Shown here: piece after piece, positions 1 to 10,254 of the stretch
Numbering within the stretch: position 1 is the first letter of the stretch
How the letters are laid out: each line of letters starts with the position of its first letter
NCBI GenBank assembly: GCA_026936335.1
Contig: JAPMXV010000005.1
Coordinates: 310,001 to 374,000, forward strand
Origin: Mantamonas sphyraenae
Taxonomy: Eukaryota > CRuMs > Mantamonadidae
Reading direction: 5' to 3'
DNA: 64,000 bases
Program-made: the position numbers and the translations under genes
The notes under the pieces: model-generated
What the model was told of the DNA's origin: nothing
Database searches by the model: none
What the model saw: only the letters and a program-made list of their open reading frames with translations

Positions 1-78
1 GTTTGGGGGGGGGAAGCGCGTGTGAGCGGGGCGGGCAGATGGAAAAAAAAAGGGGATGGGGCCACAGGGCCAACGTAC

Positions 79-460
79 GGACGACACGGCGGACAACGCG
101 ACGTGCAACGCGGGTGACACGGCGGAACCAGCCACGACGACGACGACGACCCCAGTAATCACTGTTGTCATCCATGTCGTACACGTCCGGGTCCTGGAAG
201 AGCGCATCTTGCACCTCCTCGTCGGCCGAGTACACGTCGCCCTCGTCTTCGTCGTCGTCTCCAGAATCGTCGGATTGCACGGGCAGGTGACGTGCGTACT
301 CATCGGTACTGTCGAAAGCGTCACTTTCACCCACGTCAGAGCGATCCATGTCTTGGTCAGACACGTCGGACGACGCACTTGCAGACGCACTCGAGCTGTC
401 GGCCAGAGCGGCAGAAGCCACGAGCAGAAGCATCAGCACAGTCACAAAGTATTTGCTCAT
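79..460 (-). CDS. Secreted small precursor with acidic pro-region and Arg-rich cationic tail (partial, first exon)
   Basis: The ATG at 460 opens a frame whose first 20 residues are a clear signal peptide (MSKYFVTVLMLLLVASAALA, AxA cleavage context). About 84 residues rich in Asp/Glu/Ser follow (a DDSGDDDEDEGD run). The charge then reverses abruptly after DYWG to RRRRRGWFRRVTRVARRVV, with Arg pairs spaced between Val/Ala so that a helix would be amphipathic. A strong donor (GTACGT) lies at 78..73, and the sequence beyond it is pyrimidine-rich, so the coding exon probably ends at 79 and the rest of the gene lies outside the window. Signal peptide, acidic pro-segment and cationic C-terminal peptide is the general architecture of many antimicrobial or signalling peptide precursors, with the Arg run as a possible proprotein-convertase site. 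Function is inference; I do not recognise a named family. It could also be an unrelated secreted basic protein. Confidence 0.6.
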
Positions 461-599
461 GCTTGTGCTGAAGTTTGCGTGTGTGTGTAGGGGGGGGGGG
501 ATGGGGGTGATGCTCGAAAGAGCAGCAAAAAGGTTTTGTGTGGTTTCTTGGTCGCACCGTCTCATTTGTGCCACTCGAGCGTGACGGAAGGTGGGACGT

Positions 600-628
600 T
601 TGGTGTGTGTGTGTGAGAGAGAGAGAGC
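600..628. repeat. GT/GA microsatellite
   Basis: A TGTGTGTGTG run followed by AGAGAGAGAG lies in the spacer between the secreted precursor and the downstream membrane-protein gene. Similar GT-rich tracts recur in introns and spacers across the window. The rest of 461..662 shows no gene. Confidence 0.8.
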
Positions 629-662
629 TGGATTGCAAAACACATTTGCGCACACTCAGTAC

Positions 663-2095
663 TCAGGTTTCATTGAGGATGACAAGCGCAGCGACGATGC
701 TGGTACTGCCCAGGATCTTGAGGCCGACATTGAAGGGGTCCCTGAGTTCGACACGCTCGGAAGCAGTGGTGTTGAGAAAGGTAGGCCAGCCAAAGTTGAG
801 GGCGAGGGAAGTGAGCCAAGCGAGGACAACGCGGCTCAGGGTGAGCTCGAGGTAGACGACGTTGAGGTCGTAGCTGATGGCCAGGTAGAAGTAGGCCATG
901 GCGCGTGCATTGAGCATGAATCTGTACATGACGAGATTAAACAGGTTGGCCTCCCGGTAGGTGGCCTTGACGGCTTGGACAAAGGTCTCGTCCAGTTCGG
1001 TGTCGCCGGCGTAGTATCGCTTGAGCCACGGCAGATAGTCAAGGAGGAGAAGAAAGGGCCAGAGGAAGAGGGGAAGGAGCACCTGATCGAGCGAGGTGTA
1101 CCCAAACACGTTGACACGGTACGTGGTGTTGTACAGCACCTGAGACACAAACCAGGTGCTGTACGTCCATAGAATAAGGCTAAACGGAAGCAGGATGCGG
1201 AAGGAGCGTGGCCAAACAATTTGCGCAGTGCAGCGACGATATGAGCAGAGCGGGAAGTTGGGACCTGCGACGTGGGCATGGTGTCACGGAGTGGGCGATA
1301 GGTGGACGAGGACGTGGCGTCGTCCAGTGGCTCTGCAGACTCGTGATCGTCAGAGAGATCCAGCTTCTGATAGCTGGTGGAGGGTACACGTCGCTCGATG
1401 ACACACAGGAAAGCACCGAGGAGGCCGAGAGCAAACACGCCGGCGCCGACGGGTTTCTGGGGCGGAAGATCGAACAGTTCAAACGTTGGGTTGATGAGAA
1501 AGGAGGAGGTGAGGGAAGCCATGACGAGCAAGACCAGGCCGAGAGGTTCGCTGTTGAAAGTGTTTTGACGGCAAGTGTGAGGAAGGACAGAATGGGTACA
1601 GCCGCGGCGTGAACGTGGAAAACACACCGCGCTCGTGAACCGGGGAAGCGGGGGAAAGAGTGCTACGGGGACAACGTACTTGTATAGAACAACCTCGCAG
1701 ACGTAGTAGAGGATGGCAATGGCGCCGTTGATGAGAAGGACGGGATGTTGGGCAATCTTGGAGAACATGGAAAAAGGGCCTTGCGGAGGACACTGAACTG
1801 GGGTGCAAGAGTGCTTTGAACAGTAGTCGGGCGTGTGTCCATCGTAGTCAACCTCTTGATAGCATTGCTGTTGCTCGTTGTGTGCATAGATGGCAGAGGT
1901 GATCGTAGGAAAGCCGAGTTGGAGAATGGCAAAGATGACAAAGACCATGATGGATGAAACGGTAGAGAGAGCAATCAACATATGTCGCTTGGATCTCCTG
2001 TGGTCCTTGCGGATGGCGCGCTGGCCAAACGAGTCGCCCACGATGGAGACAAACTGGATAAGCAGGACGATGAGGATACTTGGCCTGTCGTCCAT
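663..2095 (-). CDS. Polytopic membrane protein, possibly drug/metabolite-transporter-like
   Basis: The start ATG is at 2095. The N-terminus (MDDRPSILIVLLIQFVSIVG) is a membrane segment, and at least six more hydrophobic segments follow. A clean intron lies at 1551..1679 (donor AA|GTACGTTG, acceptor TTTCAACAG) and leaves the frame open. A Ser/Asp-rich loop (around 1390..1290) separates the two membrane halves. The frame then changes between about 1264 and 1140. The C-terminal half (QVLYNTTYRVNVFGYTSL onward to the stop at 663) is in another frame. Either a 125-nt intron (1140..1264, weak GTCCCA donor) or a small indel explains it; the membrane-like peptide just upstream in the new frame (RILLPFSLILWTYSTW) favours coding sequence plus an indel. 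The two-half arrangement resembles DMT/SLC35-like carriers, but no diagnostic motif is visible. Confidence 0.65.
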
Positions 2096-2182
2096 TGTTT
2101 GCGCTGGGTTGGGCAGCGCGGGCTTGGATGAGCATGTGTGGCGGATGGATGGTAGGGGGAGTAGGGAAGGTATATCTTGGGT

Positions 2183-5100
2183 TCATTGGTGGCCTTGGGC
2201 AGCCATCCTCCTGGCCAGAGCCTGTTTCTGCACTGACCGCAGATCCACACCGTTGCCCACACCTCCATACAGAGCCATCGAGTCCACTCGTCCCGTCATC
2301 CCAGGTCGCTTTGCTGGTCTTCGGTTCCCTGTTGCGCCGCCGCCATTCCTCCTCACCATTGCAGGTTGCTTCTTTGCCTCTTCTCGTTCCTCCTCCTCCT
2401 CCTCCTCCTCCTCTGCTTCTTCCTCTTCATCCTCCTCTTCTGCCGCCTCCTCCTCCTTCGTTGTTGATACCCGTTCCTCAGCTGCCATCCGCGCACCCAT
2501 CTGCTGTTGCAGTGATCGCTTCCGCAGTGCCATTGGATCCGTCGAACTGTTGGCCGATCCTCCAAACAATGCCACACTGTCCCGCCGCGACATCTTGGCC
2601 CGCATCGCCTTCACCTCTGCCACGCTCTTCTCTTGCGACTGCCTCTGCTCACGTCTCGCCTCCACACGCTTCTTCTCTGCTTTCTCTGCCTTCTCGGATT
2701 CCATCCTCCTGGCCAGAGCCTGTTTCTGCACTGACCGCAGATCCACACCATTGCCCACACCTCCATACAGAGCCATCGAGTCCACCCGCCCCGTCATCCC
2801 AGGTCGCTTTGCTGGTCTTCGGTTCCCTGTTGCGCCGCCGCCATTCCTCCTCACCATTGCAGGTTGCTTCTTTGCCTCTTCTCGTTCCTCCTCCTCCTCC
2901 TCTGCTTCCTCCTCCTCCTCCTCTGCTTCTCCTCTTCATCCTCCTCTTCTGCCTCCTCCTCCTCCTTCGCTGTTGATACCCGTTCCTCAGCTGCCATCCG
3001 CGCACCCATCTGCTGTTGCAGTGATCGCTTCCGCAGTGCCATCGGATCCGTCGAACTGTTGGCCGACCTCCAAACAATGCCACACTGTCCCGCCGCGACA
3101 TCTTGGCCCGCATCGCCTTCACCTCTGCCACGCTCTTCTCTTGCGACTGCCTCTGCTCACGTCTCGCCTCCACACGCTTCTTCTCTGCTTTCTCTGCCTT
3201 CTCGGATTCCATCCTCCTGGCCAGAGCCTGTTTCTGCACTGACCGCAGATCCACACCATTGCCCACACCTCCATACAGAGCCATCGAGTCCACCCGCCCC
3301 GTCATCCCAGGTCGCTTTGCTGGTCTTCGGTTCCCTGTTGCGCCGCCGCCATTCCTCCTCACCATTGCAGGTTGCTTCTTTGCCTCTTCTCGTTCCTCCT
3401 CCTCCTCCTCTCCTCCTCCTCCTCCTCCTCTGCTTCTTCCTCTTCATCCTCCTCTTCTGCCTCCTCCTCCTCCTTCGCTGTTGATACCCGTTCCTCAGCT
3501 GCCATCCGCGCACCCATCTGCTGTTGCAGTGATCGCTTCCGCAGTGCCATCGGATCCGTCGAACTGTTGGCCGACCCTCCAAACAATGCCACACTGTCCC
3601 GCCGTGACATCTTGGCCCGCATCGCCTTCACCTCTGCCACGCTCTTCTCTTGCGACTGCCTCTGCTCACGTCTCGCCTCCACACGCTTCTTCTCTGCTTT
3701 CTCTGCCTTCTCGGATTCCATCCTCCTGGCCAGAGCCTGTTTCTGCACTGACCGCAGATCCACACCGTTGCCCACACCTCCATACAGAGCCATCGAGTCC
3801 ACCCGCCCCGTCATCCCAGGTCGCTTTGCTGGTCTTCGGTTCCCTGTTGCGCCGCCGCCATTCCTCCTCACCATTGCAGGTTGCTTCTTTGCCTCTTCTC
3901 GTTCCTCCTCCTCCTCCTCCTCCTCTGCTTCTTCCTCCTCTGCTTCTTCCTCTTCATCCTCCTCTTCTGCCTCCTCCTCCTCCTTCGCTGTTGATACCCG
4001 TTCCTCAGCTGCCATCCGCGCACCCATCTGCTGTTGCAATGATCGCTTCCGCAGTGCCATCGGATCCGTCGAACTGTTGGCCGATCCTCCAAACAATGCC
4101 ACACACTGTCCCGCCGCGACATCTTGGCCCGCATCGCCTTCACCTCTGCCACGCTCTTCTCTTGCGACTGCCTCTGCTCACGTCTCGCCTCCACACGCTT
4201 CTTCTCTGCTTTCTCTGCCTTCTCGGATTCCATCCTCCTGGCCAGAGCCTGTTTCTGCACTGACCGCAGATCCACACCGTTGCCCACACCTCCATACAGA
4301 GCCATCGAGTCCACCCGTCCCGTCATCCCAGGTCGCTTTGCTGGTCTTCGGTTCCCTGTTGCGCCGCCGCCATTCCTCCTCACCATTGCAGGTTGCTTCT
4401 TTGCCTCTTCTCGTTCCTCCTCCTCCTCCTCCTCCTCTGCTTCTTCCTCCTCTGCTTCTTCCTCTTCATCCTCCTCTTCTGCCTCCTCCTCCTCCTTCGC
4501 TGTTGATACCCGTTCCTCAGCTGCCATCCGCGCACCCATCTGCTGTTGCAATGATCGCTTCCGCAGTGCCATCGGATCCGTCGAACTGTTGGCCGATCCT
4601 CCAAACAATGCCACACTGTCCCGCCGCGACATCTTGGCCCGCATCGCCTTCACCTCTTCCACGCTCTTCTCTTGCGACTGCCTCTGCTCACGTCTCGCCT
4701 CCACACGCTTCTTCTCTGCTTTCTCTGCCTTCTCGGATTCCATCCTCCTGGCCAGAGCCTGTTTCTGCACTGACCGCAGATCCACACCATTGCCCACACC
4801 TCCATACAGAGCCATCGAGTCCACCCGTCCCGTCATCCCAGGTCGCTTTGCTGGTCTTCGGTTCCCTGTTGCGCCGCCGCCATTCCTCCTCACCATTGCA
4901 GGTTGCTTCTTTGCCTCTTCTCGTTCCTCCTCCTCCTCCTCCTCCTCCTCTGCTTCTTCCTCTTCATCCTCCTCTTCTGCCTCCTCCTCCTCCTTCGCTG
5001 TTGATACCCGTTCCTCAGCTGCCATCCGCGCACCCATCTGCTGTTGCAGTGATCGCTTCCGCAGTGCCATCGGATCCGTCGAACTGTTGGCCGATCCTCC

Positions 5101-7161
5101 AAACAACGCCACACTGTCCCGTCGCGACATCTTGGCCCGCATCGCCTTCACCTCCACTTTGATCTCTTTGTCCTTCTCCTCAACTCCTTCCTCCTTCCAC
5201 CGGGCTTGAACACGTCTAGTAGCACCATGTGTTGCCAGTACCACGTAGTCTTGACCGTCCTTTCCCGTCTGCCGCTCCATTGACAGCAGATCCCGAATGT
5301 GCACTCGGTTCCCTCCCGCATCCACCAGGACCCACACTCGTGCCACCTCCATCCCCTCGATGGCCACTCGCTTCACACTGTAGCTTCTCGTGCACCACAG
5401 GAACACATCACTGTCACTCCAACCTCCCACCAAGCCCGGCACACTCCCGCTTACCTTCAAACTGTGCACCTGCTCTTCATCCACGTCCAGGACGCGCAGT
5501 GTACTGTTGCCTCTGTCACACACAATCAATTTGGAGTCTCCAACCAGAGCACATGATGTCGGCAGACGGAACAAGGCCTCGTCCGCAAAGCCGTTCTTCA
5601 GTCCAGCCTTTCCTTCGCTTGATCCTGCCAGGAAATGAGTAGACTCGTACTCCAAATCAACCTCGCGCACCACATGGTTCCCCGCATCACAAACATAAAC
5701 CGTTTGCATCTCCCACGATCCACATAGTGACATCGGTGTGTGCAGACGGGACTCTTCTTGACCATCTTGAAGACCTGGCTCTCCAACTGCCCCAGACAAC
5801 ACCTGCCAACTTCCACCCTCCTCCAGTGGCCAGCTGCGTTGCCATACAACATGGTGCGCTGTGTCACACACGTACACCTTGCCACCACCCTCCCACAGAG
5901 CCACCCTGTCCACGACATCCACACCCAGTTCCATCGACGATTCCACGCGCCAATCCAGCTCCTGCTCGTCCCATTGTGCCTTCAACCACCACCCGTCGTG
6001 TGTGAACCCATGCATGGCCTGCGAGCCTTGTTCCGCCACCATGCTTCGCAATCCGGCGAACCTGCGCATTGGTTCTTGCTCCTCGGCCTCGGTGTCCTCT
6101 CCCACAGACGCAAAGTCTCCTTCGCTGTACGACGTGTCGACAGAAACCACTTCCTCAGATGCTGTACCATCCGCGCCTGTGTTCTCCATCGCTGGTTCCT
6201 CGTCTTGAGTGTTTGACAAAGGTGACAACGCCGGTGTCCGTGGCATATCCACTCGTACCACGCGCCGGCTGTTCTTCGGCCGCTCGTACAAATCCACAGG
6301 CTCATAGGAGGACTTGCGCACGCGTCCAGGTGATTGCAGGCGTGACACAAGTTGTGTCTGCTCATCCGAGCTCAGTTTCTTGCGGAACTGAGTGTGCAGC
6401 GCAAGGACAGCCCCACCCGTTGCTCCGTCCATCTTTGGACTCCCGGTGCCTGAGCTTGCGCCATCGCGGCCGCCACGCGCGTGTTTGCTGCTCCCAAATG
6501 CCGTCACTGGTCGCTCCAACAGCGGGTGCACCTCTTCCCGTCGTTTCACTTTTTTTCCTTGCCGTGAGCTCCGCCCGGTACGCGGTCCCCTGTGCCCATT
6601 CTGCGCATTTGACACGCTCTTGTGCTTTCTGGCGCGCTGTTTGCCTCCATCATCCTTTTCCTGACGTGTCCACACCACGCCAAAGCGATCCACGTGCAGT
6701 GGCTTTGGTTGGCGCCTACCGTTCTTCGTTTTGTCTGCCTTCGCCTCGCTTTCCTTGCCAAGGATTTCGCCGTATCGCTCCAGAAGAAGCTCGCTCTTGC
6801 GTAGCAACTCATCAGGCGTGCTGGGTGAATCAAGCTGGGAGCGCCTTGTGCTGCTGCGCCGTTTCGTCGACCCGTTGGATGAGGTACCCGCCCCAGGCGA
6901 CTTGGGAGACGCGCTGGACGGCACATCCGTGCGGATCATGAAACGAGACACAAGTGGCGACGGATTGCTTGCCTGACGCAGCGGTGTCACACGTCCGGGC
7001 GACAGGCGAGGCGAGTCTGAGCCGCTGCTTCCCCATGCTTTCGGGCTCGTTCGTCGTGGCGAGTTTCTGGCTGACGACGATGACGAACGGGCAGGTGTGG
7101 AAGGTGCTCGTGGACTGTTCCGCTGCCGGTCCGTTTGAACCACGAGCTTCTTCCGCTGCAT
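2183..7161 (-). CDS. NHL-type beta-propeller protein with C-terminal long tandem repeats (frame broken in the repeats)
   Basis: The ATG at 7161 opens a frame of about 1,018 residues that is intact to roughly 4107. Residues 1 to about 390 are basic, Ser/Pro/Arg-rich and probably disordered. Residues about 390-640 hold NHL-like blades (VYVCDTAHHVVWQ, VYVCDAGNHVVREVD, LIVCDRGNSTLRVLD), a fold usually used for protein binding. From about residue 669 a unit of about 170 residues repeats nearly identically: MSRRDSVALFGG, an LRKRSLQQQMGARM helix, a Glu-rich run, MVRRNGGGATGNRR, GRVDSMALYGGVGNG, a Lys/Arg/Glu helix. The unit is traceable to the stop at 2183, but four small indels (near 4107, 3408, 3069 and 2930) throw it out of frame. 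All lie in simple-sequence context, so consensus or assembly error in near-identical repeats is as likely as real decay. Function unknown; a scaffold or cytoskeletal role is a guess. Large Ser/Pro frames opposite are shadows. Confidence 0.7.
2195..5158 (-). repeat. Tandem array of about 510-bp units inside the NHL-type gene
   Basis: A landmark (CTGGCCAGAG in plus orientation) recurs at 2211, 2709, 3217, 3726, 4238 and 4748, giving spacings of 498, 508, 509, 512 and 510. Units are nearly identical apart from the length of the (TCC)n/(TTC)n tract encoding poly-Glu and a few point changes, indicating recent expansion or ongoing homogenisation. Each unit has two half-units with related cores (DSVALFGG and DSMALYGG), pointing to an older internal duplication. 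Confidence 0.9.
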
Positions 7162-7366
7162 GATGTTGGCCTCCAGCGTCGCGGGTGCGGGTTTTGGTTG
7201 CCTTTCCTGCCGTCACCTCCTCACGACAAGCACACGGGCATCTAGATGCAAGACGATGGTGTGCAACACCTTGCGCCACCTGGAGACAAGAATGCACAAG
7301 CCCATACTGTACACCGTGCAGAATATCGCTGTATTTACATTTTCTGCGCCTCCAGCTTGCCCAACT

Positions 7367-7591
7367 TCAGCGTTGTGCCCCTGCAAACGGTCCCGTCGGC
7401 TCCTTCCGTTGCATTTCTTGCCATTGGTTGCGATCGTACTCACGCACCCTCTTCTGGTTCTCCTTGTGAGCACGAGCTTGGGCTGCAATCAAGCGCGGCT
7501 GCTCCTGGTTGTCCTTCCACAGTGCAACTCTGCTGACCACCACCGAGGTGAGCACAAAGCCCCAGATGCCCACAGACTTCCAGTGGTCCAT
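7367..7591 (-). CDS. Small single-pass membrane protein, 74 aa
   Basis: The frame begins [20 protein letters not shown]: one hydrophobic segment near the N-terminus (about residues 7-24). A strongly charged helical remainder follows ([20 protein letters not shown]), then a short Gly/Pro tail and a stop at 7367. The start at 7591 is 70 bp from the divergent start of the ADP/ATP carrier, so the two probably share a promoter region. Size and layout resemble small accessory subunits of mitochondrial inner-membrane complexes, which would suit co-expression with the carrier, but this is inference only. I recognise no family. It is on the strand opposite the carrier's 5' leader, not its coding region. 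Confidence 0.55.
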   Translation of the reverse strand: MDHWKSVGIWGFVLTSVVVSRVALWKDNQEQPRLIAAQARAHKENQKRVREYDRNQWQEMQRKEPTGPFAGAQR

Positions 7592-7661
7592 GCCAACCTC
7601 AGTGCTCGAACAAGGGTGGATGCGCAGGGGCTGCGCTGCACGGACCACCACATCGAAGAAA
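7592..7661. promoter_or_regulatory. Shared 70-bp divergent promoter region
   Basis: This is the entire space between the start codons of the small membrane protein (minus) and the ADP/ATP carrier (plus). Both 5' leaders and core promoters must lie here or extend into the neighbouring gene. I see no convincing TATA element. Confidence 0.4.
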
Positions 7662-8930
7662 ATGTTCACCCGCAACACCGTTTCGGATTCGAAGATTGTC
7701 GCCCATGCGAAGAAGGAGCAGTCGGCTTCCGACTTCCTGAAGAACCTGGCCGCTGGTGGCGTGGCTGGCGGTATCTCCAAGACCGTCGTGGCCCCCATCG
7801 AGCGCGTCAAGCTCCTGCTCCAGACCCAGGACTCGTCCACTCAGATCAAGCAGGCCGACGTACGTTTTCCCATTGCCCTCATGCCCCATCCTCGGCGCCC
7901 CCGCCGCCCGGTCCGCAGTCCCGGGGCCCTGGGAACGCCTCCCGTGCACCCTTTCAGAAATCGCGAAAATCACGGGAACATGCGCTCACCACCCTCGCCT
8001 CTCGCAGAAATACAAGGGCATCACCGACGCCTTTGTGCGCATCCCCAAGGAGCAGGGTTTCATCTCCTTCTGGTAAGTGTCCCTTGTGTGTACACCTTCC
8101 CGTGGCCTCGCACGTGCCGCAAACGCACCCGGCGGGCCCTCGCTTTTTCGCATGCGTCTTTTCGGCCTCCGAAAAAAAAACGCCACCTTTCCCGACGCCT
8201 TCCACACGGCCTGGCTCACACCACGCGTGCACACCTGCTTGTACACACTCACAGGCGTGGTAACACCGCCAACGTGGTCCGTTACTTCCCGACCCAGGCC
8301 CTGAACTTTGCCTTCAAGGACAAGTACAAGCAGATGTTCGTGCGCCACAAGCCCGACGAGAACTTCTGGCTGTTCTTCGCTGGCAACCTGGCCTCGGGTG
8401 GTGCCGCCGGTGCCACTTCTCTGCTCTTTGTGTACCCGCTGGACTTTGCCCGTACCCGCCTCGCCGCTGATGTCGGCAAGGGCAACGAGCGCCAGTTCAA
8501 CGGCCTCATGGACTGCATTAAGAAGATCTACGCCAAGGATGGCGCCTCCGGTCTGTACAAGGGCTTCGGCACCTCCGTGGTCGGCATCATCGTGTACCGT
8601 GCTGCCTTCTTCGGTGGCTACGATACCGCCACCGGCATGCTGCCCAAGGACGCCGGCGTGGTCTCCAAGTTCATCACCGCCCAGATCGTCACCACTGCTT
8701 CGGGCATCATCTCCTACCCGTTCGACACGGTGCGTCGTCGCATGATGATGCAGTCTGGCCGCTCGGGCGCCGAGGTGCAGTACACCAGCTCCTTCGACTG
8801 CTGGCGCAAGATCGCCGCCGAGGAGGGTGCCACCGCCTTCTTCAAGGGCGCCGGCTCCAACGTCATCCGCGGTACCGGCGGTGCTCTCGTGCTGGTCCTG
8901 TACGACGAGATCAAGAAGGCCATCATGTAA
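7662..8930 (+). CDS. ANT: Mitochondrial ADP/ATP carrier (adenine nucleotide translocase)
   Basis: This protein exchanges cytosolic ADP for matrix ATP across the mitochondrial inner membrane. Exons are 7662..7859, 8008..8072 and 8255..8930, with donors GTACGT and GTAAGT and acceptors CTCGCAG and CTCACAG. They join to 312 residues, the usual carrier size. Three Px[D/E]xx[K/R] repeats are visible: [26 protein letters not shown] and [16 protein letters not shown]. The last contains the RRRMMM signature that distinguishes ADP/ATP carriers from other SLC25 members. There is no N-terminal presequence, as expected. Codons end almost uniformly in C or G, much more so than in neighbouring genes, which suggests high expression. 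Divergent from the small membrane protein upstream; convergent with the ankyrin-FYVE gene downstream. Confidence 0.97.
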   Translation: MFTRNTVSDSKIVAHAKKEQSASDFLKNLAAGGVAGGISKTVVAPIERVKLLLQTQDSSTQIKQADVRFPIALMPHPRRPRRPVRSPGALGTPPVHPFRNRENHGNMRSPPSPLAEIQGHHRRLCAHPQGAGFHLLLVSVPCVYTFPWPRTCRKRTRRALAFSHASFRPPKKKRHLSRRLPHGLAHTTRAHLLVHTHRRGNTANVVRYFPTQALNFAFKDKYKQMFVRHKPDENFWLFFAGNLASGGAAGATSLLFVYPLDFARTRLAADVGKGNERQFNGLMDCIKKIYAKDGASGLYKGFGTSVVGIIVYRAAFFGGYDTATGMLPKDAGVVSKFITAQIVTTASGIISYPFDTVRRRMMMQSGRSGAEVQYTSSFDCWRKIAAEEGATAFFKGAGSNVIRGTGGALVLVLYDEIKKAIM

Positions 8931-9144
8931 ATGGTTGGCCCAGGCGCGGCAGCAATGCCAGCAGAAAGGACGCGGGAGGTGGACGACAACCTTCAGGCTC
9001 GTCCGCAAAAACGCACCTCACGCAGAAAGCGTGTTCTGCACACTCCTGCTCCTTCTCTCAAAATTCCAAAACAACAAAGGGCTTGCGCCGCGTGTTCCCA
9101 TCTCCATAAGCTCCTCCAAAGTGTTTGTTTGTTTACTACAATCC

Positions 9145-10155
9145 TCACAGCGTTTCCTTCACACAGGCATCGCAGATCCTCTGCGGTCCAACCCACCCCT
9201 GCGCGTCCACCTCTTGCTTGGACGCGCTGCAATCGTGGCAAAAGATACATCCACAGCGACGACAGTGGTGCCTGCGCTTGAGCAGACCAAACCGCTGGCT
9301 GCACAGCAAGCAGGCTTCCACGTTTCCGTCGGGCAGCCACACCACACGCCTTTTGTCCTCCTCTGAGTCTGCGTCCATGTGCACCTTTTCGCTTTCCCTC
9401 TCGCCATGCAGTTTGAACTCTGCGTAGCACTCCGAGACCACCGAAGAGGGCAGCATCGAGTCGATGCCTTGGCCCTGGTTGTTGACCAGGTTCGGACGGG
9501 CGCCATTGGCTGCCAAAAGGCGTGCCACCCTCGCTGCGCCTTCTTCATGGCTGGTGGTGGACAGAACAAGCATCAACGCAGTGTCCCCATTCATGTTGAC
9601 GATGTCCAGCGTTGCACCAGCGTTCAGGAGCGCAAACACCACGTTTTCCATCAGTCCTGCTGCCGCATAGTGCAGCGGCGTGTTTCCAGCGGTGTCACAT
9701 GCATCCACGTCGCATCCTGCATCCAGCAGCATCTGTACAATCATTACGTCTGGCCGTGCGTGGCATTGTAGCAGCAGCGTAAGCGGAGTGCACCCGTTTT
9801 TGTCCTTCGGGTCCACAATGCCCACTTGCTCCAGCAGAGTCTCTAGAATGTCCGTGTTGTGAGCCAGTGGGCCGGATACAAAGTGGTGCAGCACACTGCG
9901 TGCGTCCAGATCCGGGGTGTCCACAATGGCCAGTTTTTGTTTGAGAATGTACAGCGCCATGTACTCGTTGCCCGAACCCACGGCCACACTCAATGCGTGC
10001 CGCCCGTCCTCGCAAAACGCAAGCAGCAGGTTTTGGCCGTATGTGTCCAGCAGTTCGAGCAGCTCGAAGCGGGAGTTGGCCTCGATTGCGGTCATCACCT
10101 TGTTGCTCAGCTCCTGCTGCTCCTCCCGGTTGAGAACTTGGTCGGTACGGCTCAT
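9145..10155 (-). CDS. Ankyrin-repeat FYVE zinc-finger protein
   Basis: A single exon of 336 residues from the ATG at 10155. Residues about 45-250 form ankyrin repeats (for example NGCTPLTLLLQCHARPDVM, AGNTPLHYAAAGLMENVVF, NGDTALMLVLSTTSHEEGA). The C-terminal 70 residues are a FYVE finger: WLPD, paired CxxC sets, the basic KRRHHCRRCG core that binds phosphatidylinositol 3-phosphate, then HDCSAS and RICDAC. This predicts an endosome-targeted ankyrin adaptor. It is divergent from the C2CD5-like gene across 99 bp, so two membrane-binding (FYVE and C2) proteins share an upstream region; co-regulation is only a possibility. Confidence 0.9.
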   Translation of the reverse strand: MSRTDQVLNREEQQELSNKVMTAIEANSRFELLELLDTYGQNLLLAFCEDGRHALSVAVGSGNEYMALYILKQKLAIVDTPDLDARSVLHHFVSGPLAHNTDILETLLEQVGIVDPKDKNGCTPLTLLLQCHARPDVMIVQMLLDAGCDVDACDTAGNTPLHYAAAGLMENVVFALLNAGATLDIVNMNGDTALMLVLSTTSHEEGAARVARLLAANGARPNLVNNQGQGIDSMLPSSVVSECYAEFKLHGERESEKVHMDADSEEDKRRVVWLPDGNVEACLLCSQRFGLLKRRHHCRRCGCIFCHDCSASKQEVDAQGWVGPQRICDACVKETL

Positions 10156-10254
10156 GGCAAGCTGATGGGTGGATGGAGTGCCACGGTGCTCAGGCTTGCT
10201 GCGGTGTGATGGAGGATGATTGGGCTTGCTCCGCCGGCGCAGGCAACGTCCGTC

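Noticed and set aside
2195..5158. Repeat array considered as CRISPR, centromeric satellite or transposon
   Set aside because: Units are about 510 bp, coding, and inside a gene with an intact N-terminus. There are no spacers, terminal inverted repeats or transposase.
1890..5209. Long plus-strand Ser/Pro-rich open frames (up to about 600 codons) across the repeat array
   Set aside because: They are complements of the minus-strand Glu/Arg-rich repeats; GA-rich coding sequence yields open CT-rich frames on the other strand. They change identity at each indel and have no domain features.
7986..9008. 340-codon minus-strand frame opposite the ADP/ATP carrier
   Set aside because: It mirrors the carrier's strongly C/G-ending codons, which produce open antisense frames; it crosses two certain introns of the carrier.
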